The translations under genes and the position numbers were made by a program. The notes below the pieces were generated by a model. It made no database searches. It had not been told where the DNA came from and saw only the letters and a list, made by a program, of their open reading frames with translations. This document shows positions 8,305 through 17,444 of a stretch of 64,000 nt of DNA, one piece after another. How positions within the stretch are numbered: the stretch's first letter is position 1; every line of letters begins with the position of its first letter. The stretch is from contig SAJS01000022.1 of assembly GCA_004017535.1 (NCBI GenBank), positions 39,231-103,230 on the forward strand. Reading direction: 5' to 3'. Source of the stretch: Mesorhizobium sp. (GTDB lineage: Bacteria; Pseudomonadota; Alphaproteobacteria; Rhizobiales; Rhizobiaceae).

Positions 8305-8333
8305 CCCAATTCTTTCGAATGATGTCAATTGGG
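8305..8333. promoter_or_regulatory. Inverted repeat in the regulator/hydrolase divergent spacer
   Basis: CCCAATT (8305-8311) and AATTGGG (8327-8333) form perfect 7-bp arms 15 bp apart, centred midway between the divergent genes. A half-turn-spaced dyad like this is a plausible operator for the neighbouring AraC/GlxA protein. Confidence 0.5.
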
Positions 8334-8400
8334 CCACTTTCGGCCGTCGGGACATCCGCCTAGCTTTGCGCCCATCAACCCGGTCGAAAGGAAAACCGCC

Positions 8401-9042
8401 ATGTCAGCACCAGCCACCCAGCCGCGCCGCGCGCTTGTCGTCGTCGATGTCCAGAACGACTATAATGGCGGCAATTTAGCCATCCAGCATCCGCCCTTCG
8501 CCGAGACCGTCGCCAATGTGGCGCGCGCCATGGACGCTGCCGCGGCGGCCGGCATCGAGATCGTCGTCGTCAAGCAGATGGCGCCCGAGACCTCGCCGAT
8601 CTTCGCCAAGGGCAGCCATGGCGGCGAACTGCATCCAGAGATCGCCGGGCGCGCACGCGACCACTATGTCGAGAAGACGCTGCCATCCGCCTTCTCCGGC
8701 ACGGACCTCGAGGCCTGGCTGCGCGCCAATGCCATCGATACGATCGCGGTCGTCGGCTACATGACCCACAATTGCGATCTGTCGACCATCATCCACGCAA
8801 TGCATATGGGCTTCGCCGTCGAGTTCCTCTCGGATGCCAGCGGCTCGGTGCCCTATGCCAACAGCGCGGGCTATGCGTCGGCAGAGGACATCCACCGGGT
8901 GGTAAGCGTCGTTCTGCAGTCGCGCTTCGCCGCGGTGCTGAAGACCGCCGAATGGATTGATTGCCTGAAGACCGGGAAGCCGCCCGAACGCGACACGATT
9001 TATGCATCGAACCAGCGGGCGCTGAAGCGGAACGCTGCCTAG
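8401..9042 (+). CDS. Isochorismatase-fold cysteine hydrolase (nicotinamidase-like, 213 aa)
   Basis: Amidase-type hydrolase. The catalytic triad is visible: D16 in VVVDVQNDY, K92 in VEKTLPSAF, and C125 in GYMTHNCDLS with the preceding cis-peptide region. Members hydrolyse nicotinamide, isochorismate, ureidoacrylate or similar substrates; which one applies is not determinable. ATG at 8401 has AAAGGA upstream. The divergent GlxA-type regulator probably controls it. The terminator hairpin at 9058-9079 is placed for fhs but may also stop this transcript. Confidence 0.84.
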   Translation: MSAPATQPRRALVVVDVQNDYNGGNLAIQHPPFAETVANVARAMDAAAAAGIEIVVVKQMAPETSPIFAKGSHGGELHPEIAGRARDHYVEKTLPSAFSGTDLEAWLRANAIDTIAVVGYMTHNCDLSTIIHAMHMGFAVEFLSDASGSVPYANSAGYASAEDIHRVVSVVLQSRFAAVLKTAEWIDCLKTGKPPERDTIYASNQRALKRNAA

Positions 9043-9052
9043 TCCGGCAAGC

Positions 9053-9079
9053 AAAAAGGGCGCCGCAATAGCGACGCCC
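9053..9079 (-). terminator. Intrinsic terminator downstream of fhs
   Basis: On the minus strand GGGCGTCGC (9079-9071) pairs with GCGGCGCCC (9066-9058) with one mismatch and an ATTG-type 4-nt loop, followed by TTTTT. It lies 27 bp past the fhs stop and between convergent genes. Confidence 0.8.
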
Positions 9080-9105
9080 CTGACCACTCCCGGCGTGAAG
9101 GGTGC

Positions 9106-10785
9106 TTAGAACAGGCCTTCGATCTGACCCTGTTCGTTGAGGAAGATCTTTTCCGAGGACGGCGCCTTGGGCAGGCCGGGCATGGTCATGACCTCGCCGC
9201 AGATGATGACGACGAAGCCGGCACCGGCCGAAAGCCTGACCTCGCGCACCGGCACGGTGTGGCCGGTCGGCGCGCCGCGCAGATTCGGGTCGGTCGAGAA
9301 GGAGTACTGGGTCTTGGCCATGCAGACCGGCAGATTGCCGTAGCCGGCCTGTTCCCAGGCATGCAGCTGGTCGCGGATCGACTTGTCGGCGATCGCCTCG
9401 TCGCCGCGATAGATGCGCTTGACGATGGTGTTGACCTTCTCGAACAGCGGCATCTCGTCCGGATAGAGCGGCGAGAACTGCGAGGCGCCGGACTCGGCTA
9501 TTTCGACGACCTTGCGGGCGAGGTCCTCGATGCCCGCCGAGCCTTGCGCCCAGTGCTTGCACAGGATCGCCTCGGCTCCCTGCGCCTTGACGAAATCCTT
9601 CATCGCCTGGATCTCGGCTTCGGTGTCGGTGGTGAAGTGGTTGATCGCCACCACCGCCGGCACGCCGAACTGCTTCACGTTCTCGATGTGGCGGCCGAGA
9701 TTGAGGCAGCCCTTCTTGACCGCCTCGATGTTCTCCTTGCCGAGGTCTTCCTTTTTGATGCCGCCATTCATCTTCATGGCGCGCACGGTCGCGACGATGA
9801 CCGCCGCCGAGGGCTTCAGCCCCGCCTTGCGGCACTTGATGTCGAAGAACTTTTCCGCGCCGAGGTCCGCGCCGAAGCCGGCTTCGGTGACGACATAGTC
9901 GGCGAGCTTCAGCGCGGTCGTGGTGGCGACGACCGAGTTGCAGCCATGCGCGATGTTGGCGAACGGGCCGCCATGCACGAAGGCCGGGTTGTTTTCCAGC
10001 GTCTGCACCAGGTTGGGCTGCATGGCATCCTTGAGCAGAACCGCCATGGCGCCGTCTGCCTTGAGGTCGCGGGCATAGACCGGCGACTTGTCGCGGCGAT
10101 AGGCGACGATGATGTCGCCGAGACGCTTCTCGAGGTCCTTGAGGTCGGTAGCCAGGCACAGGATCGCCATCACTTCCGAGGCGACGGTGATGTCGAAGCC
10201 GGCTTCACGCGGATAGCCGTTGGCGACGCCGCCCAGCGAGCAGATGATCTCGCGCAGCGCCCGGTCGTTCATGTCCATGACGCGGCGCCAGGCCACGCGG
10301 CGGGTGTCGATGCCGAGTTCGTTGCCCCAGTAGATGTGGTTGTCGATCAGCGCCGACAGCAGATTATGCGCGGTGGTGATGGCGTGGAAATCGCCGGTGA
10401 AGTGAAGGTTCATGTCCTCCATCGGCACCACCTGGGCAAGGCCGCCGCCGGCTGCGCCGCCCTTGACGCCGAAATTCGGGCCGAGCGAGGCCTCCCGGAT
10501 GCAGACGATCGCCTTCTTGCCGATGCGGTTCAAACCGTCGCCGAGGCCGACCGTGGTGGTCGTCTTGCCTTCGCCGGCGGGCGTCGGGTTGATGGCGGTG
10601 ACCAGGATGAGCTTGCCGTCCTTGTTACCCTTCACCGACTTGATGAACTCGGCCGAGACCTTCGCCTTGTCATGGCCATAGGGCAGCAGATGCTCGGTCG
10701 GGATGCCGATTTTGGCGCCGATCTCCTGGATCGGTTTCTTCTTGGCGGCGCGCGCGATCTCGATGTCGGACTTCACTTCGGCCAT
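9106..10785 (-). CDS. fhs: Formate--tetrahydrofolate ligase
   Basis: ATP-dependent ligation of formate to tetrahydrofolate giving 10-formyl-THF for purine and one-carbon metabolism. 559 aa, full family length. Visible are the P-loop-like [16 protein letters not shown] near 66-82, [15 protein letters not shown] near 100, [10 protein letters not shown] near 127, and the conserved C-terminus [21 protein letters not shown] 10785 is preceded by AGAGGAAAG. Monocistronic: a sigma70-type promoter is upstream and a terminator follows. Confidence 0.97.
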   Translation of the reverse strand: MAEVKSDIEIARAAKKKPIQEIGAKIGIPTEHLLPYGHDKAKVSAEFIKSVKGNKDGKLILVTAINPTPAGEGKTTTTVGLGDGLNRIGKKAIVCIREASLGPNFGVKGGAAGGGLAQVVPMEDMNLHFTGDFHAITTAHNLLSALIDNHIYWGNELGIDTRRVAWRRVMDMNDRALREIICSLGGVANGYPREAGFDITVASEVMAILCLATDLKDLEKRLGDIIVAYRRDKSPVYARDLKADGAMAVLLKDAMQPNLVQTLENNPAFVHGGPFANIAHGCNSVVATTTALKLADYVVTEAGFGADLGAEKFFDIKCRKAGLKPSAAVIVATVRAMKMNGGIKKEDLGKENIEAVKKGCLNLGRHIENVKQFGVPAVVAINHFTTDTEAEIQAMKDFVKAQGAEAILCKHWAQGSAGIEDLARKVVEIAESGASQFSPLYPDEMPLFEKVNTIVKRIYRGDEAIADKSIRDQLHAWEQAGYGNLPVCMAKTQYSFSTDPNLRGAPTGHTVPVREVRLSAGAGFVVIICGEVMTMPGLPKAPSSEKIFLNEQGQIEGLF

Positions 10786-10871
10786 GACGGCTTTCCTCTG
10801 GAGTAGGCGGTGGAGGGGAGGGGTTCGATCATTCGTGCATGGTCGAGACCCCGCCCGGACGCAAGGGCATG

Positions 10872-10900
10872 TTCTAACCCTGTCGTTGGCGCGGCGTCAA
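10872..10900 (-). promoter_or_regulatory. sigma70-type promoter upstream of fhs
   Basis: On the minus strand TTGACG (10900-10895), a 17-base spacer, then TTAGAA (10877-10872), leaving a leader of about 80 nt before the fhs ATG. Sequence-only prediction. Confidence 0.55.
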
Positions 10901-11045
10901 CTTCCATGCAACTATGTTTCCTGTTAAGAAAGAGCGTTCCGTCGCCGGGCCTCTTCAGGGCAGTCGTCTCGGGCCCGGTCGTTGCGCCGTATAGAAGCCA
11001 GAGCGGGGGCGGTTTCGCCGTCTCAAAACAGCCGCCTAATGCGCG

Positions 11046-11090
11046 AAAAGCGACAGGGGCGACGGCGCAAATCCGCCATCGCCCTGTCGC
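11046..11090 (-). terminator. Terminator of the coiled-coil/AAA/DUF2333 gene cluster
   Basis: On the minus strand a long stem, GCGACAGGG...CCCCTGTCGC with inner GGCGG/CGCC pairs and a short loop, is followed by TTTTCG. It begins 13 bp after the DUF2333 stop codon. Confidence 0.75.
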
Positions 11091-11102
11091 GCCGAGACGG
11101 TG

Positions 11103-12227
11103 CTATTGTGTCAGAACGTTGCTGATCTCGACCATGTTGGAGCGCACGCGCAGTATGTAGAAGCCCATCGTCGTGAGATGCGTCGGCAACAGCCAGCCGT
11201 CCTCCCGGCCATTGGCGATGATGAAGGGCTGGATGCGCAGCGCCGAGACGAACTGCGCATCCATCGTGTCCCACAGGCTCTGCAGGTGCTTTTCCTTGAG
11301 CACGTCCTCGAAGTCGGCTTGGGCGCCCTTCATCAGGCCGTAATAGGCATAGAGCTGGCCATAGGCGAACCAGAAGCGGTCGTCGGCGCGGGTATCGAAC
11401 CAGCCGTTGTTGTGGTTTTCGGCGCGCTCCTTGAGGATCGCCGAAGTCGAGCCGATATCCGATGCGATGCGGTCGATATATTGCTTGAGATTGTCGGCAC
11501 GCGCGTCGAACGTCGCCTGGCAGGTGGCGAGCCGGGCGTTGAAGGAACGCAGCTTGCGCACCGCGTCGCGATAATAGCTCGGCGTCGGCGTCTTCGGGCC
11601 GAAGGGATTCAGCCCGAAATACCAGGTGTACTCGTCGAACTGCAGATTGCCGCGTGCGTCCTGCAGGTCGGCGTCGATCTGCGAGGTCGTGCGCACGCGG
11701 CCGAGATTGTCGGCGAGCTCGGTCGCGGTGCGGCGCACCGCCTGGTTGATGCCGCGCTGGAAGGATGCCTTGTTGTCCATCCAAGGCGTGTTGTCCCAGT
11801 CGATGCCGAACAGGCCGAGCTTGTAGAGGATCATCGACGAGATCCAGGCATTCTGGTTGACGTTGAAGTCGGTCAGATCGGCGGCGACCTGGGCGATCGC
11901 CGAGTTGCCGCAGGTCTTGGCCGTGTCGGTGCCGGCGCCGGCGGAAACCTGTTCGCCGGCCGACACGTTGCGCTTCTCGAATGTGTAGGTGTCGGGATAG
12001 TTCGGGTTGAAATTGTTCCACCACTGCGTGGCGTAGAAGAAATTGGCGTAGAGGCCGATCAGAACCAGGAGAGCAAGACCGACCACCGCCTTCAGGATCC
12101 AGCCGCGCTGTCCATACCAGCGGCCGACCCACATGAACGGCCACAGAATGACGCCGATGACGAAGCCGATGCCGCGGCCGATCCACTGGAAGATCTGGGT
12201 GAAGAAGTTCACGATCGGGTCGAGCAT
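11103..12227 (-). CDS. DUF2333 family membrane protein (374 aa)
   Basis: Uncharacterised envelope protein. The N-terminus is strongly hydrophobic with two segments (about 12-34, GRGIGFVIGVILWPFMWVG; about 46-66, LKAVVGLALLVLIGLYANFF), after which about 300 residues are soluble and probably periplasmic, rich in Trp/Tyr/Asn and mostly helical. The overall pattern matches DUF2333. ATG 12227 is preceded by GGGGGT; an in-frame start at 12305 would add a non-hydrophobic tail. Last gene of a minus-strand cluster with DUF6638, an AAA ATPase and a coiled-coil protein, so it may be the membrane anchor of that system. A terminator follows. Confidence 0.8.
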   Translation of the reverse strand: MLDPIVNFFTQIFQWIGRGIGFVIGVILWPFMWVGRWYGQRGWILKAVVGLALLVLIGLYANFFYATQWWNNFNPNYPDTYTFEKRNVSAGEQVSAGAGTDTAKTCGNSAIAQVAADLTDFNVNQNAWISSMILYKLGLFGIDWDNTPWMDNKASFQRGINQAVRRTATELADNLGRVRTTSQIDADLQDARGNLQFDEYTWYFGLNPFGPKTPTPSYYRDAVRKLRSFNARLATCQATFDARADNLKQYIDRIASDIGSTSAILKERAENHNNGWFDTRADDRFWFAYGQLYAYYGLMKGAQADFEDVLKEKHLQSLWDTMDAQFVSALRIQPFIIANGREDGWLLPTHLTTMGFYILRVRSNMVEISNVLTQ

Positions 12228-12332
12228 GGCTGTGGCACCCCCTTTAGAGTATTTCACCGTTTCAAGGGAAACGGCGATCTGCCCTAACCCTTTGTTTTGG
12301 CGCAATTCCGGGCGGAAACCGCCCAGACTTTT

Positions 12333-13640
12333 CTAGTCGATCACGCCGTAAAGGCGCGCGCGGAACGCCGCCTTGTCCTTCAAATATGTGGTTTTCAGAA
12401 CGTCCACAACATGGCTTCGCCAGGCGTCGCTGTAGCTCTCATAGTCCTTGTAGAAGCCGGGCTTGTTGAAGACGTAGCGCGAGACGAAGTCCTGCGGCAC
12501 GAAATCTGAGATCAACTGGTTGGTCAGCCAGGCATCGGGGTGTTCGGGCTTGGCGCGCACGACCAGGAAGCGCTGGCGCGGCGGCACGTCCTCGATTTTG
12601 AGATGGCCGAGTTGGGCGATCTCGCGCTTGGCGGCGTTGAGGAAGGGAAAGTTCCCGTCCCGGGCGATCAGGTCGGCATTGCCGTGGATCCAGGTCTGCA
12701 GCCAGACCTTGTCGACATCGGTCAAATTGCGGTTGGGCTCGGCGTCGCGGATCAGCGCGCCCACGACCATCTCGGCGCGATGCTCGAGATAGCCGGAGGC
12801 CTCGATCCACGAGGCGCGCGGCAGGTCGAGGCGGCCGGTGGCGGCGAGGAAGCGGAACACCTTGTCGGCATCGTTGATCGACAGGTAGCTGACCTGCCAG
12901 GGGCGTGAGCGGCGGAAGCCGGGAGCGGCTGGATCGCAGATCACCGTCGTCATATCGGGGTCGACGAAGACATAGAGGCCGCCGAAATGGCTGGTCCAGT
13001 AGGCATTGTGGCGGAAGATCACCTGGTCGGGGACCAGCGCGTTCTCGCGGATGTCGCCGCAGATTTTGGCCAGATCGACCATGCGCTGCAGCATGGCGTT
13101 GTCGCGCCAGGCGTCCGGCTCCTGTTTCAGCCGGTCGACCAGCTTGCCGAGCTCGGCCGCCTTGCCCAGCACGTCCTCGGCCGACAGTACCTTGAACTCG
13201 ACCTGGTTGATTGACAGCAGGTCCTCGATGTCGTTGACCTTGGGGACCGAGTCCTCGATCTCGCCGTAGATCACGTCCTTGATGGTCAGCGCGTCGATGG
13301 CGCGCTGGTTCTTCGACATGAACTCGAACATCAGCTGCGAGGTGTTGGAGAAGGCGGTGTGCACCACCGGCAGGTCGATCTGCGACGGCGTCAGGATGAT
13401 GAAGCGGCGGTTGACCTCGTTGGGATCGAGATAGTCGAAATCGCCGCACTCCTCGGCGATTTCGGGCGAAAAGCCGGTGCGGTCGATCTGGAAGCTCTTC
13501 AACTTGGTCGGCTCGAGGCCGAAGGCGACAAGCGCCTTGTTGTAGCGCTGGATGAGATACGGCTCGTCGACGGTGAGCAGCCTGCCGTAGATCAGCTCGT
13601 TGTCGCGCAGAAGATCGGGTTTCTTGGCGGGGCGGGTCAT
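12333..13640 (-). CDS. DUF6638 family protein (435 aa)
   Basis: Large, probably cytoplasmic protein with no signal peptide or membrane segment. Begins MTRPAKKPDLLRDNELIYGRLL and ends KAAFRARLYGVID. I recognise the overall sequence as the alphaproteobacterial DUF6638 type; no catalytic motif is visible. It sits 105 bp upstream of the DUF2333 gene and downstream of the AAA ATPase gene, from which it is separated by the DUF559 cassette. Membership in one functional unit with these neighbours is inferred from shared strand and order. Confidence 0.72.
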   Translation of the reverse strand: MTRPAKKPDLLRDNELIYGRLLTVDEPYLIQRYNKALVAFGLEPTKLKSFQIDRTGFSPEIAEECGDFDYLDPNEVNRRFIILTPSQIDLPVVHTAFSNTSQLMFEFMSKNQRAIDALTIKDVIYGEIEDSVPKVNDIEDLLSINQVEFKVLSAEDVLGKAAELGKLVDRLKQEPDAWRDNAMLQRMVDLAKICGDIRENALVPDQVIFRHNAYWTSHFGGLYVFVDPDMTTVICDPAAPGFRRSRPWQVSYLSINDADKVFRFLAATGRLDLPRASWIEASGYLEHRAEMVVGALIRDAEPNRNLTDVDKVWLQTWIHGNADLIARDGNFPFLNAAKREIAQLGHLKIEDVPPRQRFLVVRAKPEHPDAWLTNQLISDFVPQDFVSRYVFNKPGFYKDYESYSDAWRSHVVDVLKTTYLKDKAAFRARLYGVID

Positions 13641-13690
13641 TGGCTGGGGTCCGACAAATGTCGCCTCGAAAGGTGAAGCGGCGACGCTGA

Positions 13691-13738
13691 CGCCCCCCTC
13701 TCCCCGTCCTTCACGGGGAGAGGGTAAGGGTGAGGGGC
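13691..13738 (+). repeat. 48-bp inverted repeat, copy A (itself a hairpin)
   Basis: Identical over 48 bp to the reverse complement of 14173-14220. It contains a 12-bp arm palindrome (CCCTCTCCCCGT / ACGGGGAGAGGG). Lies 50 bp upstream of the DUF6638 start and just beyond the DUF559 stop. Confidence 0.9.
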
Positions 13739-13749
13739 GGCGCCAGCGT

Positions 13750-14166
13750 TCAAAGATTTGTCTCCCCGTAGCCGCCGGCGGCAGTAAACCGAAGCTCGTG
13801 CGTTTCGATTAGACGATCGAGACGGCATTCGATTGCAGCAAGTATGGTTTCGAGCACCTCATCCCGATCTTTCAAGATAGCGACATTCCAGAAGCGGAGG
13901 ACGGACCAATTGTTTGAGACCATGAAGCGATCTCTAGTCCTGTCGTAATTATTGCCTGCATGCTGGCTGCCGTCGACCTCAACAACGAGGCGGCACTCCC
14001 TGCAGGCAAAATCGGCGAAATAATTTCCTATCGGAAACTGCCGCACAAATTTATGACCGTTCAATCGTCTGCCGCGCAGTTCCATCCAAAGCGCTGTTTC
14101 CGCGTCGTTATCCGACTGCCGAAGGCGTCTTGCTCGTTTCGTTGTCGCGACTTCTGGTCCACGCAC
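13750..14166 (-). CDS. DUF559 domain protein, Vsr-like endonuclease fold (138 aa)
   Basis: Compact protein VRGPEVATTKRARRLRQSDN... with the DUF559 core: AETALWMELRGRRLNGHKFVRQ, then GNYFADFACRECRLVVEVDGSQH (a D...ExD-like PD-(D/E)XK arrangement) and a C-terminal VLRFWNVAIL followed by helix. The family resembles very-short-patch repair and related restriction-fold nucleases; real activity is unproven. GTG 14166 is the probable start, directly beside repeat copy B; an ORF extension to 14238 would simply translate the repeat. It interrupts an otherwise co-directional operon and is bracketed by perfect inverted repeats, so it looks like an inserted cassette. Confidence 0.78.
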   Translation of the reverse strand: MRGPEVATTKRARRLRQSDNDAETALWMELRGRRLNGHKFVRQFPIGNYFADFACRECRLVVEVDGSQHAGNNYDRTRDRFMVSNNWSVLRFWNVAILKDRDEVLETILAAIECRLDRLIETHELRFTAAGGYGETNL

Positions 14167-14172
14167 GGCGCT

Positions 14173-14220
14173 GCCCCTCACCCTTACCCTCTCCCCGTGA
14201 AGGACGGGGAGAGGGGGGCG
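14173..14220 (-). repeat. 48-bp inverted repeat, copy B
   Basis: Exact reverse complement of copy A (13691-13738) over 48 bp, then one mismatch and four more matching bases. It lies between the DUF559 start and the AAA ATPase stop. Confidence 0.9.
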
Positions 14221-14268
14221 CCGACGTTGGCACCACATCCTTCCGTACTCGCCGGCAGCGAAGGAAGC

Positions 14269-16179
14269 CTACGCATTCCACGCCCCCTTCTTCTTCAATT
14301 CCTCCATCTCGCGCGCCGCGCGCTCACGCAGCCTTGCGTCGCGCAGGAGCTTCTCCACCGCGGCATCATCCGACTTGTCGGAATAGCGGAACTCGGAATC
14401 GGCGTAGCGGTTGATCTCCTGCATGACCATGTCCATCGAGAACGGCCCGCGCAGTTCCTCGATCATCGCCTTCTTGTCGTCGTAGCTCTTGTGCATGAAG
14501 GCTTCGGGCTTCTCGAACCACTCGTCCGGCAGCTCGATATCCATGGCGCGCATCTTGATCGCGTCGGTGACGTTTTTGATGGCGCGGCCGGTGAAGCGTG
14601 GTTCTGCGTCCTTGATCATGTGCAGGTAGGTGCCGATATCGGCCATGGTCTTAGGCGCGCCATTCTCCTTCATGTAGCGCTCATAGACCTTCATCAGCCC
14701 GTCTTCCTGCGGCTTCTCGTGTGCTTCATAGGCTTCGGCCACGGCGCGCTGGATCTCCTGCGCGGCATAGAGCTCATGCTCGCCCAGCGGGATCTTGTGG
14801 TTCTTGCCGGCGAGCAGCACGAAGATGTCGATATAGTCGTCGCGGGTCTGCGGGCCGTCGACCAGCCAGCGCGCGCCGGCGCGCTGGCGCAGCGCGTCGT
14901 CGACATTTTCCGGATAGTTGGAGAACATGCCGAAAGAGCAGTTGCCGCGCACCACCGTCGAGGCGCCGGCGAAGGCGTCCATCAGCACGCCGGTGATCTC
15001 CTGCTGACCGGCGGAAGCGCGGTCGTCGGAGCGGCGCGCCGCAACCTGGTCGATATCGTCGATGGTGCCGAAGCCGATGACGCGCGGATTGAGCACGTTG
15101 TTGATGAATTGCCGGCAGTTCTGGCCGGACTTGCCCTGATAGGACGAAATCTGGTCGACGCCGAAATTCTCATAGGCGAACGGATAGCCGGCCACCTGGC
15201 AATAGCCGTTGACGAGGCCGGCGATCATCTGGATCAGTGTCGTCTTGCCGGTGCCTGGCGCGCCGTCGCCGATGAAGGTGAACAGGAAGCCGCCAAGCTC
15301 GACGAACGGGTTCAGCTCGCGCTCGAAATCGTAGGCCATCAGCATCTTGGCCAACCTGACTGACTGGAATTTGGCGATGTGGTTGCCGACAACCTCTTCC
15401 GGCTTCTTGAAGGTCATCACCAGCGGCTTGGAGCGCTTGCCGGGCGCGACGTCGAAGCCGTCGAGGGTGAAATCGTCGACATCGATGCGGATATGCGTGT
15501 TCTCGAACGGGCCGATGCCGTCGAAGCGGCCCTTTCGCGCCAAGAGCCCGTCGATGGCGACACGGGCGAAGGCGCGAGCACGCGTCATCAGGTCCGCATC
15601 GTCCTTCGAGCCGGTAATCGCCTTGTCGAGACCGGCCACGATCGATTTCACCGCGTCCTGTGGCGTGTCGAACAGGAAGTCGGGCTCGGCGATGTCGTTC
15701 GGCGCCTCGCCGTCGCTGTCGATCAGCTGGAACAGATAGGAGGCAAAACTGAAAGCGGAGACGTAAGCCGACGCCGACAGAAGCTTCTTGAAGCTCGACG
15801 CCTCGTCGCCTTCCAGCGGCGCACGGGCATTCTTCGCCTGCAGGCTTTCGAGATCGGAGCCTTCGGCGAAGACACCCGCTATGGCGAGCGCGATCGCGAG
15901 GCCACGGCGGGCGCGGTAGAGCAGCGTGTGCTGCGGGATGCTCATCAACTGGTCGTCGGGGTGGATCGCGGCGACCGTCTTTGTGAGCTCGACCTCGCGC
16001 GTGCGGCGCACCGAGCCGACCGAAACGGTCGAGACGAAGCGGCGGTTGGTGCCGGCGAGCGGCGTGCCGGATTCGCGCGACGGGTCCTCCAGCACGACGA
16101 TGCGGGTGATGAAGCTCTGCGCCGAGGCACGGTGCTTCTCGATTGCGGCTTCCGAGATCGTGGTCAGGCCGGTGTCCAT
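14269..16179 (-). CDS. AAA family ATPase of unknown function (636 aa)
   Basis: Large cytoplasmic ATPase. An N-terminal region of about 300 residues without recognised domain precedes a classic AAA module: Walker A GDGAPGTGKTT near 301-311, Walker B VIGFGTIDDIDQ near 362-373, sensor-1 asparagine in FGMFSNYPENVDDALRQRAGARW near 415 with arginine-finger-like RQR. Walker B ends in DD-x-D rather than DE, a possible deviation in the catalytic glutamate. The C-terminal 60 residues are charged and helical. It follows the 382-aa protein with 24 bp between coding ends, so they form one transcript. Remodelling of a partner protein is likely; the substrate is unknown. Confidence 0.8.
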   Translation of the reverse strand: MDTGLTTISEAAIEKHRASAQSFITRIVVLEDPSRESGTPLAGTNRRFVSTVSVGSVRRTREVELTKTVAAIHPDDQLMSIPQHTLLYRARRGLAIALAIAGVFAEGSDLESLQAKNARAPLEGDEASSFKKLLSASAYVSAFSFASYLFQLIDSDGEAPNDIAEPDFLFDTPQDAVKSIVAGLDKAITGSKDDADLMTRARAFARVAIDGLLARKGRFDGIGPFENTHIRIDVDDFTLDGFDVAPGKRSKPLVMTFKKPEEVVGNHIAKFQSVRLAKMLMAYDFERELNPFVELGGFLFTFIGDGAPGTGKTTLIQMIAGLVNGYCQVAGYPFAYENFGVDQISSYQGKSGQNCRQFINNVLNPRVIGFGTIDDIDQVAARRSDDRASAGQQEITGVLMDAFAGASTVVRGNCSFGMFSNYPENVDDALRQRAGARWLVDGPQTRDDYIDIFVLLAGKNHKIPLGEHELYAAQEIQRAVAEAYEAHEKPQEDGLMKVYERYMKENGAPKTMADIGTYLHMIKDAEPRFTGRAIKNVTDAIKMRAMDIELPDEWFEKPEAFMHKSYDDKKAMIEELRGPFSMDMVMQEINRYADSEFRYSDKSDDAAVEKLLRDARLRERAAREMEELKKKGAWNA

Positions 16180-16203
16180 GAAGGATGCTCCGCGATTTGA
16201 CGG

Positions 16204-17352
16204 TCACACATCGCTGATCACCTGCCCGTTGGACAGGATGTGAACCTTGTAGCCGGAAAAGATCTTCTGCGCTTCACCCGCGGCATAGAGCGCCTGGTAG
16301 GCCTCATGCGGGATCAGCGCGTGGTTCTCGTAGCTCGAGACGCCCTGGCGCGCCGCTTCGAGATCGTCGGTGTTGATGAAGAATTCCTGCGTCGTCTTCT
16401 CGCTGGAGAAAAGACCCCTGCGGCCGGGCTTCTCGCTCTTGGAAAAGACCTCCTGGATTGTCCAGGTGAGCAGCCAGGCATTCTCGGGCTTGCGCACCTT
16501 GGAGAGCACCTCGGCCACGGTCGAATTGTTGTCGGTGATGCCGGCCGAGTAGAAGGGCCCGAGCACCACGCGCCGCAGCTGCTTGGGATGCAGCGACTCG
16601 AAATCCTTGTCGAGATTGACGGCGATCGTCGCCGGCGAGAGCGTGTAGGCCGAGTTCTTCTCGGTGAAATCGTCGAAGCGGTGCGCAAGCTCCGGGTTGA
16701 GCAGGCCGTCGACGGGCAGCGGGATCTCGACCTTCTCGTTCAGCTTGCCGGTGCTGTCGTCGACCAACTGGCGCACCATGCTTTCGGAGGAATCCTCCAC
16801 CGTCACCATGTAGATCAGCGGCAGGTTGGCGCTGCCGTCGAATGTCGCCCAGTGGACGAGATAATAGGGCCGCATGGTCTTCGGGTTGACCGAGACTTTG
16901 GCCGTCTGCGCAAGCGTGAACGGGCCGAAGGTCGCCTCGCTCTTGACGTCCTCCAGATAGAGCCGCTCGGCCATCGACTTCTGGAGCGCCTCGGGAAATT
17001 CCTTGTGGCGCAGGATGAAGTCGGCCATCTCCTCGCGCAGCTCGCCGGCCTGCGGGATGTTGGCCAGGCGGGCGTCGGCCTGCTGGCGGTCGTTTTCCAA
17101 TTCGAGCAGGTTCTGGAACACGGGATAGCCGCTGTCAGCGCGCGAGATGCGGAAGGTGTCCATGAAGCCCAGCCGGTTGCGCCAGCAGGCAAAGGATTTG
17201 TCCAGCCGTGCGATATACTCCGCGACGATCCTGGCGACGATGCCGTGCCGGTAAAGCGGCGAGCGGTCGTCGCGCATGAACACTTCCAGTCCGCCCAGCG
17301 CCGCCGTGATGGCGGAGAAATAGCGGGCCGCCGCGTCGTTCTCAGGTGTCAT
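16204..17352 (-). CDS. Conserved protein of unknown function in the AAA cluster (382 aa)
   Basis: Soluble protein with no signal peptide or membrane span; starts MTPENDAAARYFSAITAALGG, ends HILSNGQVISDV. The first 160 residues are predicted helical; the middle (about 165-290) is beta-rich, for example RPYYLVHWATFDGSANLPLIYMVTVEDSS. No catalytic motif recognised. Located 24 bp upstream of the AAA ATPase and downstream of the coiled-coil gene across a 137-bp spacer holding two strong hairpins. Probably a partner or adaptor of the ATPase, by context only. Confidence 0.68.
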   Translation of the reverse strand: MTPENDAAARYFSAITAALGGLEVFMRDDRSPLYRHGIVARIVAEYIARLDKSFACWRNRLGFMDTFRISRADSGYPVFQNLLELENDRQQADARLANIPQAGELREEMADFILRHKEFPEALQKSMAERLYLEDVKSEATFGPFTLAQTAKVSVNPKTMRPYYLVHWATFDGSANLPLIYMVTVEDSSESMVRQLVDDSTGKLNEKVEIPLPVDGLLNPELAHRFDDFTEKNSAYTLSPATIAVNLDKDFESLHPKQLRRVVLGPFYSAGITDNNSTVAEVLSKVRKPENAWLLTWTIQEVFSKSEKPGRRGLFSSEKTTQEFFINTDDLEAARQGVSSYENHALIPHEAYQALYAAGEAQKIFSGYKVHILSNGQVISDV

Positions 17353-17386
17353 GGGACTGCCGTGGAGATGAGATCAGCGGCGCCGC

Positions 17387-17428
17387 CCAAGCAGATATTC
17401 GTGGCATGTCCCACGAATATCTGCTTGG
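17387..17428. repeat. Perfect 18-bp-arm hairpin within the cluster
   Basis: Left arm CCAAGCAGATATTCGTGG (17387-17404), 6-nt loop CATGTC, right arm its exact reverse complement (17411-17428). No U tract on the minus (coding) strand, so it is not a canonical terminator. It lies between the coiled-coil gene and the 382-aa gene. Confidence 0.85.
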
Positions 17429-17444
17429 ATTCCTTTATTTTCTC

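Larger units (their letters stand above)
10786..11102. other. Intergenic region fhs / DUF2333 gene
   Basis: 317 bp without a gene. It holds the fhs promoter and leader on the minus strand and, at its far end, the terminator of the DUF2333 operon. No tetrahydrofolate riboswitch-like structure was recognised. Confidence 0.6.

Noticed and set aside
10786-11045. Tetrahydrofolate riboswitch upstream of fhs
   Set aside because: No matching pseudoknot-type pattern seen, and such switches are mainly known in Firmicutes; only a promoter and plain leader are supported.
13691-14220. CRISPR-like repeat
   Set aside because: Only two copies, in inverted orientation, with a gene between; not an array.
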